This document shows positions 38,730 to 47,690 of a stretch of 64,000 nt of DNA, piece after piece (position 1 is the first letter of the stretch; every line of letters starts with the position of its first letter). The DNA comes from Gammaproteobacteria bacterium (GTDB lineage: Bacteria > Pseudomonadota > Gammaproteobacteria > JAJFKG01): assembly GCA_021773335.1 (NCBI GenBank), contig JAJFKG010000006.1, positions 35,409 to 99,408 on the forward strand. Direction: 5' to 3'. Under the pieces are notes generated by a model. The model saw only the letters and a program-made list of their open reading frames with translations, did not search any database and was not told the origin of the DNA. The translations under genes were made by a program, and so were the position numbers.

Positions 38730-39266
38730 AGTCCTTTTTTTGTTATTATTCTCTGCTCATCCTTTGACAGAGAGGCGACATACTTCTGTACTATACAAAT
38801 TATCGTTTAATGTAGAAGCGGTCTCGCTTTATTCTTTTTATAAACAATCTCCGGATTAATTTTTTGTAGGTTATATACAATAATTAAACTGCAATTGTCA
38901 TGACCCTTGCCGTGCTATTTGAACATTTGTATGAAATGGAAGCGGGTTGTAAAAAAGGAGTACTTGCTTGACTGCTGAAGAAACAATTGGAGTAGAAATT
39001 TGTGCGAACCGTTTCCAGTATTATTGTTATTATCTGCTTAAGAAACGGTTGTTGCTTAATTCCTTTGCCAGCAAGCACTCCTTTGACCCGGCCATTATTA
39101 TTGTTGTTTTAGCCTTGGGTGCGAATAGAGTAATGTCTTTAAAGATATAAAGTCAACGCCTTTTTATATTATTTTTTAAAAGTCATAACTGTGCAAAAAC
39201 ACCGTTATTTTTTGCATAAAACGCCATTTTTCAACACAGAAAAATAACCACTCAGTCTAGCAAATA
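38730..39266. other. 537-bp gap between tssE and the unknown T6SS gene
   Basis: No convincing gene: short ORFs on either strand lack ribosome sites or family likeness. It holds the structured element at 38957-39081 and, on the minus strand, a weak promoter-like CCTACAAA-N19-TTATAA (38870-38838) that resembles the shared T6SS promoter spacing only loosely. A transcript for the last three T6SS genes probably begins here. Confidence 0.5.
38957..39081. repeat. Nested inverted repeats (possible structured RNA)
   Basis: Outer arms GGAGTACTTGCT (38957-38968) and AGCAAGCACTCC (39070-39081) pair with one mismatch. An inner perfect 9-bp pair AACCGTTTC (39007-39015) / GAAACGGTT (39042-39050) lies inside. 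The two nested stems make a 125-base foldable unit in the non-coding gap of the T6SS cluster. There is no U-tract next to either stem on either strand. Confidence 0.55.
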
Positions 39267-39713
39267 TCACTCAGCGCAAAGCTCTTCCACTGCAACTTTT
39301 GCACAACCTCCACTTAACAAAAATGTTGCGAAGCAAATGTTTTTATCAGGTTTTATTTGTGCCTTTATTGCTAAACAAAGCACGCAATCTTGCCTTTGAT
39401 TCATCTGCTGTGTTACACATACATTTGTTAGACGCGGCTCATATTTTTCAATCGTATTTTTCACAATATCAATTAAATCATCGAGGCTATAAGGCAGCTC
39501 TGTATACAGCACTGTAAGATCGGGCATACCGTATTCTTTATCATAGCTTAATGTGCCTTTACGTGTATTTAACAAATACGCCAAGTGTCTTTGTATACTT
39601 ATTGTGACTGCTTGTGTCTGTTGTTTTTTAGCATCGGCCTCGAAACAATCTAATAATAGTGATAGCAAGCTATGAGCGCTCTGACCATTTATCATTTGCC
39701 GCGATATTGCCAT
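39267..39713 (-). CDS. tssE: Type VI secretion baseplate protein TssE (gp25-like)
   Basis: Phage gp25-like baseplate subunit linking the wedge to the sheath. 148 residues from the ATG at 39713, with GGGA about 9 bases upstream. A GTG at 39755 would overlap hcp further, and an ATG at 39695 is also possible. Family features are HLAYLLNTRKGTLSYDKEYGMPDLT (seen in two parts, LLNTRKG and YGMPDL) and the LDDLIDIVKNTIEKYEPRL helix. Whatever the start, it overlaps the 3' end of hcp, so it is translationally coupled to it. The C-terminus is Cys-rich (ICFATFLLSGGCAKVAVEELC). Confidence 0.88.
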   Translation of the reverse strand: MAISRQMINGQSAHSLLSLLLDCFEADAKKQQTQAVTISIQRHLAYLLNTRKGTLSYDKEYGMPDLTVLYTELPYSLDDLIDIVKNTIEKYEPRLTNVCVTQQMNQRQDCVLCLAIKAQIKPDKNICFATFLLSGGCAKVAVEELCAE

Positions 39714-40155
39714 CGAGATATTCCCAGCGTATTTCTTCGTAACGTAGGGCAACACTTTCTAAATGCCCGTACGTTTCTTTCCGCTTGTCTTTGATATCAT
39801 CCATTATCGGTTGTACCGCAACAACTTTGACATTATTCAAGGTATGGCGAAAATATTCTTCTTCTTGACCTTGATCATTAATCCGGTACCAACTGAGTTT
39901 AACCTGTTGTAACGTTTTGCCCGAACAACATGCTTTATTTAACTCAGGTGTTGCGGGGCAAAATGCTTTAGTTATCACGAAAGGTTCATGCTTACGTGTT
40001 CCCATTAACGCCCCCGTGTCGCTATCATTGGGAATATAGACACGGTGTTGAAAGCCAATTACTTCGCATGCACCTTCACGTCCAGAGACTTTTGAGTTAC
40101 TTTTAATTTGGTTGCCTTGGTCATCAAGCAGCCACATATAGCCTGGTATCGCCAT
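39670..40155 (-). CDS. hcp: Type VI secretion tube protein Hcp (TssD)
   Basis: Ring-forming inner-tube protein, also secreted. 161 residues, full length. MAIPGYMWLLDDQGNQIKS at the N-terminus, EGACEVIGFQHRVYIP, the KLSWYRINDQGQEEEYFRHTL segment, NNVKVVAVQPIM and the closing YEEIRWEYLDGN are all family hallmarks. AAGGAGA lies 5-6 bases before ATG 40155. It is preceded by a 224-bp gap after tssC, which may hold its own promoter, as hcp is often made in excess. It has an unusual cluster of cysteines (AFCPATPELNKACCSG). Confidence 0.95.
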   Translation of the reverse strand: MAIPGYMWLLDDQGNQIKSNSKVSGREGACEVIGFQHRVYIPNDSDTGALMGTRKHEPFVITKAFCPATPELNKACCSGKTLQQVKLSWYRINDQGQEEEYFRHTLNNVKVVAVQPIMDDIKDKRKETYGHLESVALRYEEIRWEYLDGNIAANDKWSERS

Positions 40156-40379
40156 TTCAATCTCCTTCTCTTTTTCTCCGAGCTTCGTCTTTTGCGCGAG
40201 GGCTTTGTTGCAGCATCACTCTTTGTTAGAAATTGCCGCGCCACGCCCGCCTGTGCCCTTTAGGTGCACACAAATTACTCGCTCTTTGGTGTATTGATTA
40301 TTCCCACAAAACTCGTAACGTTTAATTCATTATTTATGCTTTATAAGCTCTCTCTTTAAAAAATTTCGAAATAGTTTGG

Positions 40380-41927
40380 TTAATGTTGCTTTCCCGGCAA
40401 TTGCCCAACGAGTGATAACGTGACATCGATACCTTCTACTTGAAAGTGCGGCATGGCATAGAGTGACACGGTATAATAACCCGGGTTATCCAGAATTGGT
40501 GCCACAACGACGTGGCCAGCTCGCAAGGGGTGGGTAGCAGCCAACTCTGGGCCCGGATTATTCATTTTGGTTACTAAGCGCTGCAACCATGTGTTTAATT
40601 CGATTTCTAACTCATTAGCATTTTTATTAGCCCCAATATTTTCACGTTGTAATACCTTCAAATAATGCCCTAAACGCGCCGAGAGAAATACGTAGGGGAG
40701 CCTAGCATTGATACGGCTATTCGCGGTCGCTTCTGGCTCACTATATTCGGCTGGTCGTTGAATCGAGTTTGCCGAAAAAAAACAGGCGTAATCACTATTT
40801 TTGTAATAGCTCAAAGGAATGAAACCAAGACGCGCCAATTCAAGTTCTTTAGTCTCTGGAATAATAACTTGTGATGGGATTTTAGTTAATAAGCCTTGTC
40901 CAACGTCATATTGATGCAAAGGCAACCTTTCAACTTTACCACCTGATTCAGGCCCACGTATATTCACTAACCAACCGTGCTCTTTAAAACTACGCATTAG
41001 ATTTGCTGCAAACGCGAAACTTGCTTGGCCCCATAAATAATGATCGGCATTAGTGGCTATAACATTTTCATTATAATTGAAAGCTTTGATCGGATTATCT
41101 TTGCCGTAAGGCAGACGCAATAAAAATCGCGGTAAGGTTAAGCCAATATAACGAGCATCTTCACTGTTACGCAAGCTATTCCAATTGATGTATTCTGCTC
41201 GCTCCATATATGCACTCAAATCTTCAATACGCAAGACTTCATCATAAGTCTGTTTGGCAAAAAATTGGGGGCTTGCTGAAGCGATACAAGGGCAATGCGC
41301 AGCAGCAGCAACCTGTGAGATTGGGCATAGCAAATCCATGTCTTGTTTATCGGCAGTAAATTCATAAGCAGCTAACATAGCAGCGTAAGGTTGACCACCT
41401 GGCGTATCGTATTCTTGTACATAGACATGCTGATACAAACTAGATTGCACAAGCTCACTGGCTTCTGCAAAATCATCTGCCAAATTTGCTCTACTGACAT
41501 CCAGAACATCAATTTTACTATTCGCTCGGAACTCTGTACGGTCAACCAAATATTTTAAGCTGGTCCAAAGTGATTCAAGCTCACGAAATTCAGGATGATG
41601 TAAGATAACATCGAGCTGAGCATCCAGCATCGTGTCAAGTTGATTAATATAATAATCGACAAGCACGCGATCGACTTTGTCGATATCACCATCGTGCTTA
41701 ATCAACATCTCTAGCAAAACTTGCAAAGCAGCTAGGGTACGCTTATCACTACTTTGCTGAGCCATTTTCTCACTTGAGCTAAAATCAACAAGTGCCAACT
41801 CAGCCTGTGTATCCTGTATGTGCGCCTTTGCGAACAAATCAACAAGCGCATTACTGTGATTAGTATTTTTGTATTTAGCCTCGCTTGTTTGAGACACACT
41901 TATTTCCTGATTAGCATTCGCTGTCAT
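40380..41927 (-). CDS. tssC: Type VI secretion contractile sheath large subunit TssC
   Basis: Forms the contractile sheath with TssB. 515 residues. Conserved stretches are LDAQLDVILHHPEFRELESLWTSLKYLVDRTEF (in part: HHPEFRELESLW), SKIDVLDVSRANLADDF, EYDTPGGQPYAAML, RFLLRLPYGKDNPIKAFNYNE (in part: FLLRLPYG) and the C-terminal HFQVEGIDVTLSLVGQLP. The ATG at 41927 is 30 bp after tssB, so both come from the promoter at 42495-42554. Confidence 0.96.
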   Translation of the reverse strand: MTANANQEISVSQTSEAKYKNTNHSNALVDLFAKAHIQDTQAELALVDFSSSEKMAQQSSDKRTLAALQVLLEMLIKHDGDIDKVDRVLVDYYINQLDTMLDAQLDVILHHPEFRELESLWTSLKYLVDRTEFRANSKIDVLDVSRANLADDFAEASELVQSSLYQHVYVQEYDTPGGQPYAAMLAAYEFTADKQDMDLLCPISQVAAAAHCPCIASASPQFFAKQTYDEVLRIEDLSAYMERAEYINWNSLRNSEDARYIGLTLPRFLLRLPYGKDNPIKAFNYNENVIATNADHYLWGQASFAFAANLMRSFKEHGWLVNIRGPESGGKVERLPLHQYDVGQGLLTKIPSQVIIPETKELELARLGFIPLSYYKNSDYACFFSANSIQRPAEYSEPEATANSRINARLPYVFLSARLGHYLKVLQRENIGANKNANELEIELNTWLQRLVTKMNNPGPELAATHPLRAGHVVVAPILDNPGYYTVSLYAMPHFQVEGIDVTLSLVGQLPGKQH

Positions 41928-41956
41928 TGCTCTACCTATTTATCATTACACAAAAA

Positions 41957-42451
41957 TTATTGCAGTGGGAATACACTGTTTAGCTGTTGTTTCAAATCCA
42001 ACAGTGATTTTTTATCTTTTAGATGGTTTTCTAACAATTGTCGCAACGGCTTGTTCTCAGACAGGATAGACTTTAATTCTTTAAGCAAATTGCGCATTGC
42101 GAGCAATCTAGTTAACTCTGGTATATTTTCTACTAAACGCCGGGGATGAAAATCTTCATATTGTTTAAAACTCAGCTTAACATTCAAATCTTCTCGCGAG
42201 TTTTTGATAGTATTAGGCACTCGCAGTGCTAGCTTAGGCGACAAGCTAGCCAACACACTATCAAAATTATTCTTGTTAATACTGGTGCGTTCGCGCTGAG
42301 CCAATGGTATCGTATTATTGCCATAGCTAAAGTCACCAAAGACTAAAAGCTTAAGCGGCAATTCTTTATTTTTTTGAGCGTCGCCCGTATCAACATCTAG
42401 CGTAATATTGATTCGCGCACGAGGAATTTCGTTTTGGAAACTGTTACTCAT
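41957..42451 (-). CDS. tssB: Type VI secretion contractile sheath small subunit TssB
   Basis: 164 residues, normal length. N-terminal PRARINITLDVDTGDAQKNKELPLKLLVFGDFS contains the family's ELPLKLLVFGDFS core. SINKNNFDSVLASLSPKL and FKQYEDFHPRRLVENIPELTRLLAMRNLL are also typical. Its ribosome site AGGACT precedes ATG 42451. It heads the tssB-tssC-hcp-tssE transcription unit; its promoter reaches into the 3' end of tagF. Confidence 0.96.
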   Translation of the reverse strand: MSNSFQNEIPRARINITLDVDTGDAQKNKELPLKLLVFGDFSYGNNTIPLAQRERTSINKNNFDSVLASLSPKLALRVPNTIKNSREDLNVKLSFKQYEDFHPRRLVENIPELTRLLAMRNLLKELKSILSENKPLRQLLENHLKDKKSLLDLKQQLNSVFPLQ

Positions 42452-42494
42452 TTATTTAAGTCCTTTATTTTCATTATTATTAGAACTTGTGTGT

Positions 42495-42554
42495 AGTATA
42501 TCTTAATTTTTTTGAGAGTGATGTAGGAAATTAACTATTCGTTATCATTTTTTT
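42495..42554 (-). promoter_or_regulatory. T6SS promoter with shared upstream element (tssB)
   Basis: Minus strand: an A-tract followed by a 35-bp element (42554-42520) containing TTAATTTCCTACATC, then exactly 19 bases, then -10 TATACT (42500-42495). No good -35 is present, which suits activator dependence. The same module lies before tssJ at 49583-49642. The start of transcription would be about 37 bases before tssB. Confidence 0.65.
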
Positions 42555-43552
42555 AAAATTATTTTTACCCATTGTTGTCCAACATCCAATAGTGAGGTGT
42601 TATCTGCAAAACAAACTTCATTTTTGTTGTTAACGTCAGCCTTGCTCAACCGTGCATATCTAGCCAAACAAAATAAATTATCAAATTTACTTTCCTGATC
42701 AACTAATTGTCGCAAATAACTGCTAGGCAATGCTTTAAAATAAATAGTCACTGCTGGCTTACAGCTTGGACTAGGACCATGCCAAAAGACTTGATAATGC
42801 CATTGTTTCGCTTCCAAGACTGTGTCTATTAATTGCAACCAAAATGCAGCACTTAAAAATAACTTATTTTCTACAAGTGGTAAACGCATTCCCCAAGGGA
42901 GTGCTTGCTGCGCGTGAACCTTAGCGCCACTTAAAACGTCTGCGACAATATTTACCAAGCTAGTTTCATGTAGTGTTGGATAATATCTATTTATACCTTG
43001 CATGAACTGTTGCCAGGTTATCGCTGACAACTCCTTGACTATCGTTGTCAAAAATTCTCGCCTATTAAGCTGAGCACTTATGGCACTTATTTGTTGAATA
43101 TTTTCAAGAAAATCTTGCGAACTACTCTGCGCAGCGATTGTTTGGCAGATTTGAGCCGCACTTTGATAAAAAGCACGTAAAGCAACGGGTATGGCTGTTT
43201 GGAATTCCTTTGCTAATGGATTCATTAGACAACGGTTTACTGTTAATGGATAATGGCGACCACAGCTATCATGGCTCATAGTACTCATACCAATATATGG
43301 CTGCCTATGTCCATTCCCTAACAAATAATAGATAGGTGGTATATTATTTAATTGCGCGCTTGCAGCATCAGCATCTAGTTGTCGACTAAACCTACTAAAC
43401 CCCTCTTGAATCCAAATATCTAAGCTTGCCATCGTACCGGGTGTCACCCGATAACGAATAAATTCGGCTTGCAATGCCAATTTACCAAAGCAGGCAATGG
43501 GATCATTAACAGCTCTTATATTTTTAATTTTTGCTTTGCAGTGATTTAGCAT
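42545..43552 (-). CDS. tagF: T6SS-associated protein TagF (ImpM family)
   Basis: 335 residues. Starts with the TagF/ImpM signature CFGKLALQAEFIRYRV (cf. FGKLPSHGDFVRR), then SLDIWIQEGFSRF and GMSTMSHDSCGRHYPLTV, typical of the domain. In Pseudomonas TagF is a post-translational repressor of T6SS firing that works opposite the PpkA/Fha phosphorylation pathway. No ppkA, pppA or fha gene is in this cluster. The protein is longer than the bare TagF domain; the C-terminal ~150 residues are unassigned. It starts 2 bp after the tssM stop. Confidence 0.85.
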   Translation of the reverse strand: MLNHCKAKIKNIRAVNDPIACFGKLALQAEFIRYRVTPGTMASLDIWIQEGFSRFSRQLDADAASAQLNNIPPIYYLLGNGHRQPYIGMSTMSHDSCGRHYPLTVNRCLMNPLAKEFQTAIPVALRAFYQSAAQICQTIAAQSSSQDFLENIQQISAISAQLNRREFLTTIVKELSAITWQQFMQGINRYYPTLHETSLVNIVADVLSGAKVHAQQALPWGMRLPLVENKLFLSAAFWLQLIDTVLEAKQWHYQVFWHGPSPSCKPAVTIYFKALPSSYLRQLVDQESKFDNLFCLARYARLSKADVNNKNEVCFADNTSLLDVGQQWVKIILKK

Positions 43553-43554
43553 AC

Positions 43555-46500
43555 CTAACCTTCATCTCCGGGCATTAATTTACTGCTAACAATTTGCTTT
43601 GGTAAAGTAAATTTATGCCAAAGTTGCTGTGAAAATTGGCTGTATGGCTTATCACTCCGGATTGCGATCGAGACGCTTTTTGATTGTTGTGGGCCCTTTA
43701 TATCCCAGTGATAGTTATATTGTGTTGCTGTTACTTTCTTTACTGCTGCTTTATCTAACAGATGAAAAATACCCCATACCCCGACAAAATCCGCGCTATT
43801 TAAACTTTCATCACTACTGCTAACGATACTTAACTGTGTCTCTTGCTGTTGCACTTTACCCGGCCAAACGAAATCAACCCATTGTTGAGGACCATTAGAG
43901 TAACGTTCTGTTTGCCCAGCACTCTGCAAATTGATTTCACTAATACCTGTCTGCGGTAATGGCATCACTTGATAGCTAAATCCTAGTGTACCTCTCGTAT
44001 TATCAAACATCGTTGCAGTGAGCAAACGTGCTTGCATCAAAGATTGCGTAAATGCGCGAGAGAAAGGAATACCCAAACCCAGCCATTGTTTTTGCTGCCA
44101 TCTTTTTGCTGTCACTTGTAAAAATTCAGCAAGGTCATTATGTATAAACTGCCACAAATCGCCATGTTCGGGATTAAAAAAACGCTCAAGTCCCTGCAAG
44201 GTAATATCTTCACCCTGCAACCTAAAAGGATAATGGTTTGCAATGCTATTTTCATAGTTATTCCACACTCGGGATTGCCACTGCTTTTGAATATTAATGC
44301 TGGCTTGTTGTAATATTGATTGCCAAGCAAATCTTACTGGTATTAATCTCACGAACTGCAAAGCTTGTTTTATAGCATCATCAGAAAATGGGCTTGCCAA
44401 TGAAATAATGGCTAAATAATTAGTGTAGAGAGGCGCTTTATCAATTTGACCGGATAAAATATCCGCAGCATAAAGCTGCGCTTGTTCCGATGAATTAGGT
44501 AGCAAAGATAACTTTTCTAATTCATTCGCAATATTTTTTAAGACATGAAAATATTGTAGCTGTTCAGGCTTAATCTCAACATTATCAACCACAATTAATT
44601 GCCGTTGAACAGCAAATAGCAATTGGGCGATTGGCCCTTTAGAATCAGCCATCATCTTCAATTTTTGTGCAGCATCTTGTAATGAGCTTGCTGGCAATAA
44701 GCTAATATGGTGCAATAATTCCAAATAATGTTGCTTATACTCAGCAAAATAACGTTGTGTAAGTGCTTGTTGCAAATACTGTCTCTGCTTTTTGCTGAAA
44801 GCATTCATAGTGTTCTTGTTATTTAACACCCAATCATTCGCTATCCCATGCTTAAGCAACTCATTAATTTTTGGCTTAACATATGTGCGCCATGCATGAA
44901 ATGTGAAAATTCCTGGTATCGTATAACGACCGTGTAGCAATGCTTGCCTTTGATTATCTGCTAATAAATTACTCAACGTGATAGCTTTAAACCTATTTTT
45001 ACCTGTTTCGAGTAATTGCGTATAAAGCTCACTCACTAAATCCAGCGTACGCAATTGCTGGCGTGACTTATCAACAAGGCTCTGATCTAATTGCCAATAA
45101 TCTAACCCAATGCGTTTACCCACCAAGCCTTGCAAATAAAAGTCTGCTAAGGCTTTTACCTGAGCACTACGCAATTGTGATTGCGCGGATTTAGGTAACT
45201 GTTGCATCCATAATGAGCTTAGATACCCACTTGTGCCTGCAAGCTTTAAGCGCTGAGGATAGGCTAACGCCAAATATGCTTTTAATGCTTGATAATACGC
45301 TGGTTGAATTATTTTACGTTGTTGCGGTGATGCTGCCGGCCAATAGTGCTGATAGTGATGTAATTTTTTTTCTAGCAACTTCACGCTCGGCTGGAAAAAT
45401 GAAGTCCTTAGCTGCGGAATCAACAATGCTCGCAAGTTAGGTAAAAATCGGTCTGCCTTATAGAGACCTAAACGATGAAAAAATCCTAGATCCTGTTTAT
45501 TATTTTCTATCTCTTGGTAATAGTTGAGCAGCTTAGATAAGCTTATTAACTTTTGCGTTATATCCGAATGTGTGTGTAAACTTCTCGTAAAGGTGATGAG
45601 CACACGTTGATCTTTCTTTAATAAAGCACGATTATGGGCATAAGCACCACCATATAGCAGTAAGCTTAATATCAACAACGTTGCACTTGCTACAAGCCCC
45701 AAGCGCTTAATTAAGTTTATATTATTATAATAATGTTGACTATGTTTAGCCTTATCCTTATAAAAAAACACAATATTGGATAAAGCATTTTTAATAAAAT
45801 AGCTTTTACTTTTTTTATTGTTTAATCCCTGTGTGCTACTAGTGAAAAACACTTGGCATAATTTTGGTGAAACTTGGTAGGGATTAGCTTGACTTAGCAA
45901 TTCAACAAACTGGGTAAGTTTGTCAAAACTGGCTTTAAACTTTTCTGGAAACAGGTAGCTTTCTAGCTTCTTTTGCTTATCTTGCGTATAAGCAAGTTGC
46001 TTGATTCGCCGCGCACTTAATTTGCCATATAATTCAAGCAAACTATTTTGACAAATTTCCTTTATCGTTTTTTCATTTGGTTTTTCTAGTAATTCAACAC
46101 CACAAACTTGTTGGCGTTCATTCTCATTTAAATTTGAAAAAAATGCTTCAAAGCCGGTTAATAAATCACACTTAGTTAAAAATAAATAAATTGGAAATTC
46201 TAAACCTAAACGCTTATAAAGTTCATCAATTCGCTGGCGAATAATTTTTACGTGACGCTTCAACTCATCAGGTGTGCTATTGAGAATATCTTCTATACTT
46301 ATCGCCACGAGTATGCCATTAATAGGTAGACGACGGCGAAAGCGTTTTAATAAATTTAAAAATGAAAACCATTCTTCGTGGTCATCACCCCCTAAGGTAT
46401 AACGTCCCGCAGTATCCAGCATCACAGCCTGATCGGAAAACCACCAATCGCAATTACGTGTGCCACCAAAGCCTTTAATCTGCACTTCCTCGTCTGATTC

Positions 46501-46968
46501 ACTAAAAGGAAAATCTAACCCTGAATGGCGTAATAAAGTACTTTTGCCCGCAGCCGAAGGACCAATCAATACATACCATGGCAACAAGTAAAGCGCCGAT
46601 TTCCCTTGTAGCCACCGACCAACCAAGCTTGTGCTGTGTTGGGTAGCTTTCAGCGCATTGACTGCGGCTGCCATGCGCTCTTTTAATAGTGCAATCTCAA
46701 GCTGGCGCCCTGCCATATTATCTTTTTGTGCTTGTAGTTCATCATAAAACCCAGCGCTTAAGCGTTGGCGACGCAAGCGTATAAAAATAAGGATACTCAC
46801 ACTCAAGGTTACAGTAAGCAATAAGCCCATCAAAAATGCACTCAATGAATGTCGACCTAACCACCAATAAAGCATGAACACCACACAGATTAGGACAAGA
46901 CTAATGCAAGAAACGATCAATAGTCTGGGCCAATTTTTCTGTACATACCCATAAAGTTTGGTGATCAT
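43555..46968 (-). CDS. tssM: Type VI secretion membrane complex protein TssM (IcmF)
   Basis: Main ring of the TssJLM envelope complex. 1,137 residues, full T6SS length. Two N-terminal membrane helices (about 16-37 and 43-64), a cytosolic NTPase domain with P-loop GPSAAGKS at residues 136-143 and MLDTAGRYTLGG, and a third helix near 420-440 (LGLVASATLLILSLLLYGGAY). A long periplasmic domain follows, including the C-terminal beta region (LGFSYQVMPLPQTG, RYSNGPQQWVDFVWPG, GVWGIFHLLDKA) that contacts TssJ. It overlaps tssL by 4 bp. Confidence 0.96.
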   Translation of the reverse strand: MITKLYGYVQKNWPRLLIVSCISLVLICVVFMLYWWLGRHSLSAFLMGLLLTVTLSVSILIFIRLRRQRLSAGFYDELQAQKDNMAGRQLEIALLKERMAAAVNALKATQHSTSLVGRWLQGKSALYLLPWYVLIGPSAAGKSTLLRHSGLDFPFSESDEEVQIKGFGGTRNCDWWFSDQAVMLDTAGRYTLGGDDHEEWFSFLNLLKRFRRRLPINGILVAISIEDILNSTPDELKRHVKIIRQRIDELYKRLGLEFPIYLFLTKCDLLTGFEAFFSNLNENERQQVCGVELLEKPNEKTIKEICQNSLLELYGKLSARRIKQLAYTQDKQKKLESYLFPEKFKASFDKLTQFVELLSQANPYQVSPKLCQVFFTSSTQGLNNKKSKSYFIKNALSNIVFFYKDKAKHSQHYYNNINLIKRLGLVASATLLILSLLLYGGAYAHNRALLKKDQRVLITFTRSLHTHSDITQKLISLSKLLNYYQEIENNKQDLGFFHRLGLYKADRFLPNLRALLIPQLRTSFFQPSVKLLEKKLHHYQHYWPAASPQQRKIIQPAYYQALKAYLALAYPQRLKLAGTSGYLSSLWMQQLPKSAQSQLRSAQVKALADFYLQGLVGKRIGLDYWQLDQSLVDKSRQQLRTLDLVSELYTQLLETGKNRFKAITLSNLLADNQRQALLHGRYTIPGIFTFHAWRTYVKPKINELLKHGIANDWVLNNKNTMNAFSKKQRQYLQQALTQRYFAEYKQHYLELLHHISLLPASSLQDAAQKLKMMADSKGPIAQLLFAVQRQLIVVDNVEIKPEQLQYFHVLKNIANELEKLSLLPNSSEQAQLYAADILSGQIDKAPLYTNYLAIISLASPFSDDAIKQALQFVRLIPVRFAWQSILQQASINIQKQWQSRVWNNYENSIANHYPFRLQGEDITLQGLERFFNPEHGDLWQFIHNDLAEFLQVTAKRWQQKQWLGLGIPFSRAFTQSLMQARLLTATMFDNTRGTLGFSYQVMPLPQTGISEINLQSAGQTERYSNGPQQWVDFVWPGKVQQQETQLSIVSSSDESLNSADFVGVWGIFHLLDKAAVKKVTATQYNYHWDIKGPQQSKSVSIAIRSDKPYSQFSQQLWHKFTLPKQIVSSKLMPGDEG

Positions 46969-47690
46969 GTTAACTCCGCTTGTTGAACAGATAATCGACC
47001 TTGTATGCTATCTAACGAAACCAATGCCTTATCTACTTGCCAATCTATGGCAATGTCATAAGCGATATAAATCAATATAATGCCACTAAGAAGTGCACAT
47101 ACCTGTATCCAATAAGGAATTGGCCTGCGCCCCTTATGTTGTGTGTTTTTTACTTTTATGGTGTTGACCCGGAGATTTGTATCCACATTACCGCGAACAG
47201 CGCTGATTTGAACACGCAATTCTTGAATGCGTGCGCGTAGTTTATCTACGCCTTTCAGCCGATAGATTCCTTCAAACCCCAACTCCAAGCAAGCATAATA
47301 GACTTCAATAACATCAACATTAATAATGCCCATTTTGAGCAAATCGTCTAAACGCTGAAAAAAACCCTCTCCTGCCACATGTTCCGCGAAATACTCTAGT
47401 TGTAAAGGCTTTTCTAACCATAGTGTTTTATCTTCTAACTCTGAAGCCATCGCCAACTCATCAAGCAAAGCTACTATAGCAAATTTGCTATCCTGTATTT
47501 TTACCATTTCAATATTTGAATCGGCGGCTTTTTGTGTGAATAGTTCAAGCGCCTCCACCACCGTGTCGCGATATTCTTGCAGAGAGAAATCATCTGCAAC
47601 TGGCGCTAACAGCTTCCCCACCAACTCAAAGAGTGGCGGCGTCAATCCTAGCAATTCATTATCATGTGTAGTGCTCATCCCTCTGCTCAC
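46965..47690 (-). CDS. tssL: Type VI secretion membrane complex protein TssL (DotU)
   Basis: 241 residues. Cytosolic DotU domain with SKFAIVALLDELAMASELEDKTLW and YYACLELGFEGIYRLKG, then one C-terminal helix (IQVCALLSGIILIYIAYDIAI, about residues 194-214). No C-terminal OmpA-like peptidoglycan-binding domain, so anchoring to the wall must come from another protein or be absent. It overlaps tssK and tssM by 4 bp each. It is paralogous to IcmH at 16.1-17.0 kb. Confidence 0.94.
   Translation of the reverse strand: MSRGMSTTHDNELLGLTPPLFELVGKLLAPVADDFSLQEYRDTVVEALELFTQKAADSNIEMVKIQDSKFAIVALLDELAMASELEDKTLWLEKPLQLEYFAEHVAGEGFFQRLDDLLKMGIINVDVIEVYYACLELGFEGIYRLKGVDKLRARIQELRVQISAVRGNVDTNLRVNTIKVKNTQHKGRRPIPYWIQVCALLSGIILIYIAYDIAIDWQVDKALVSLDSIQGRLSVQQAELT

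Noticed and set aside
38838..38870. Third copy of the T6SS promoter element before the unknown gene
   Set aside because: Only CCTACAAA-N19-TTATAA agrees; the upstream part of the 35-bp block and the A-tract are not conserved, so it is mentioned only as a weak candidate.
38968..39150. Plus-strand ORF of 60 codons in the T6SS gap
   Set aside because: It coincides with the nested inverted repeat, runs against the surrounding operon and resembles nothing known.
40059..40244. Lys/Arg-rich minus-strand ORF overlapping the hcp start
   Set aside because: It starts at a GTG with no ribosome site and reads into hcp in another frame; the basic composition comes from the purine-rich ribosome site region.
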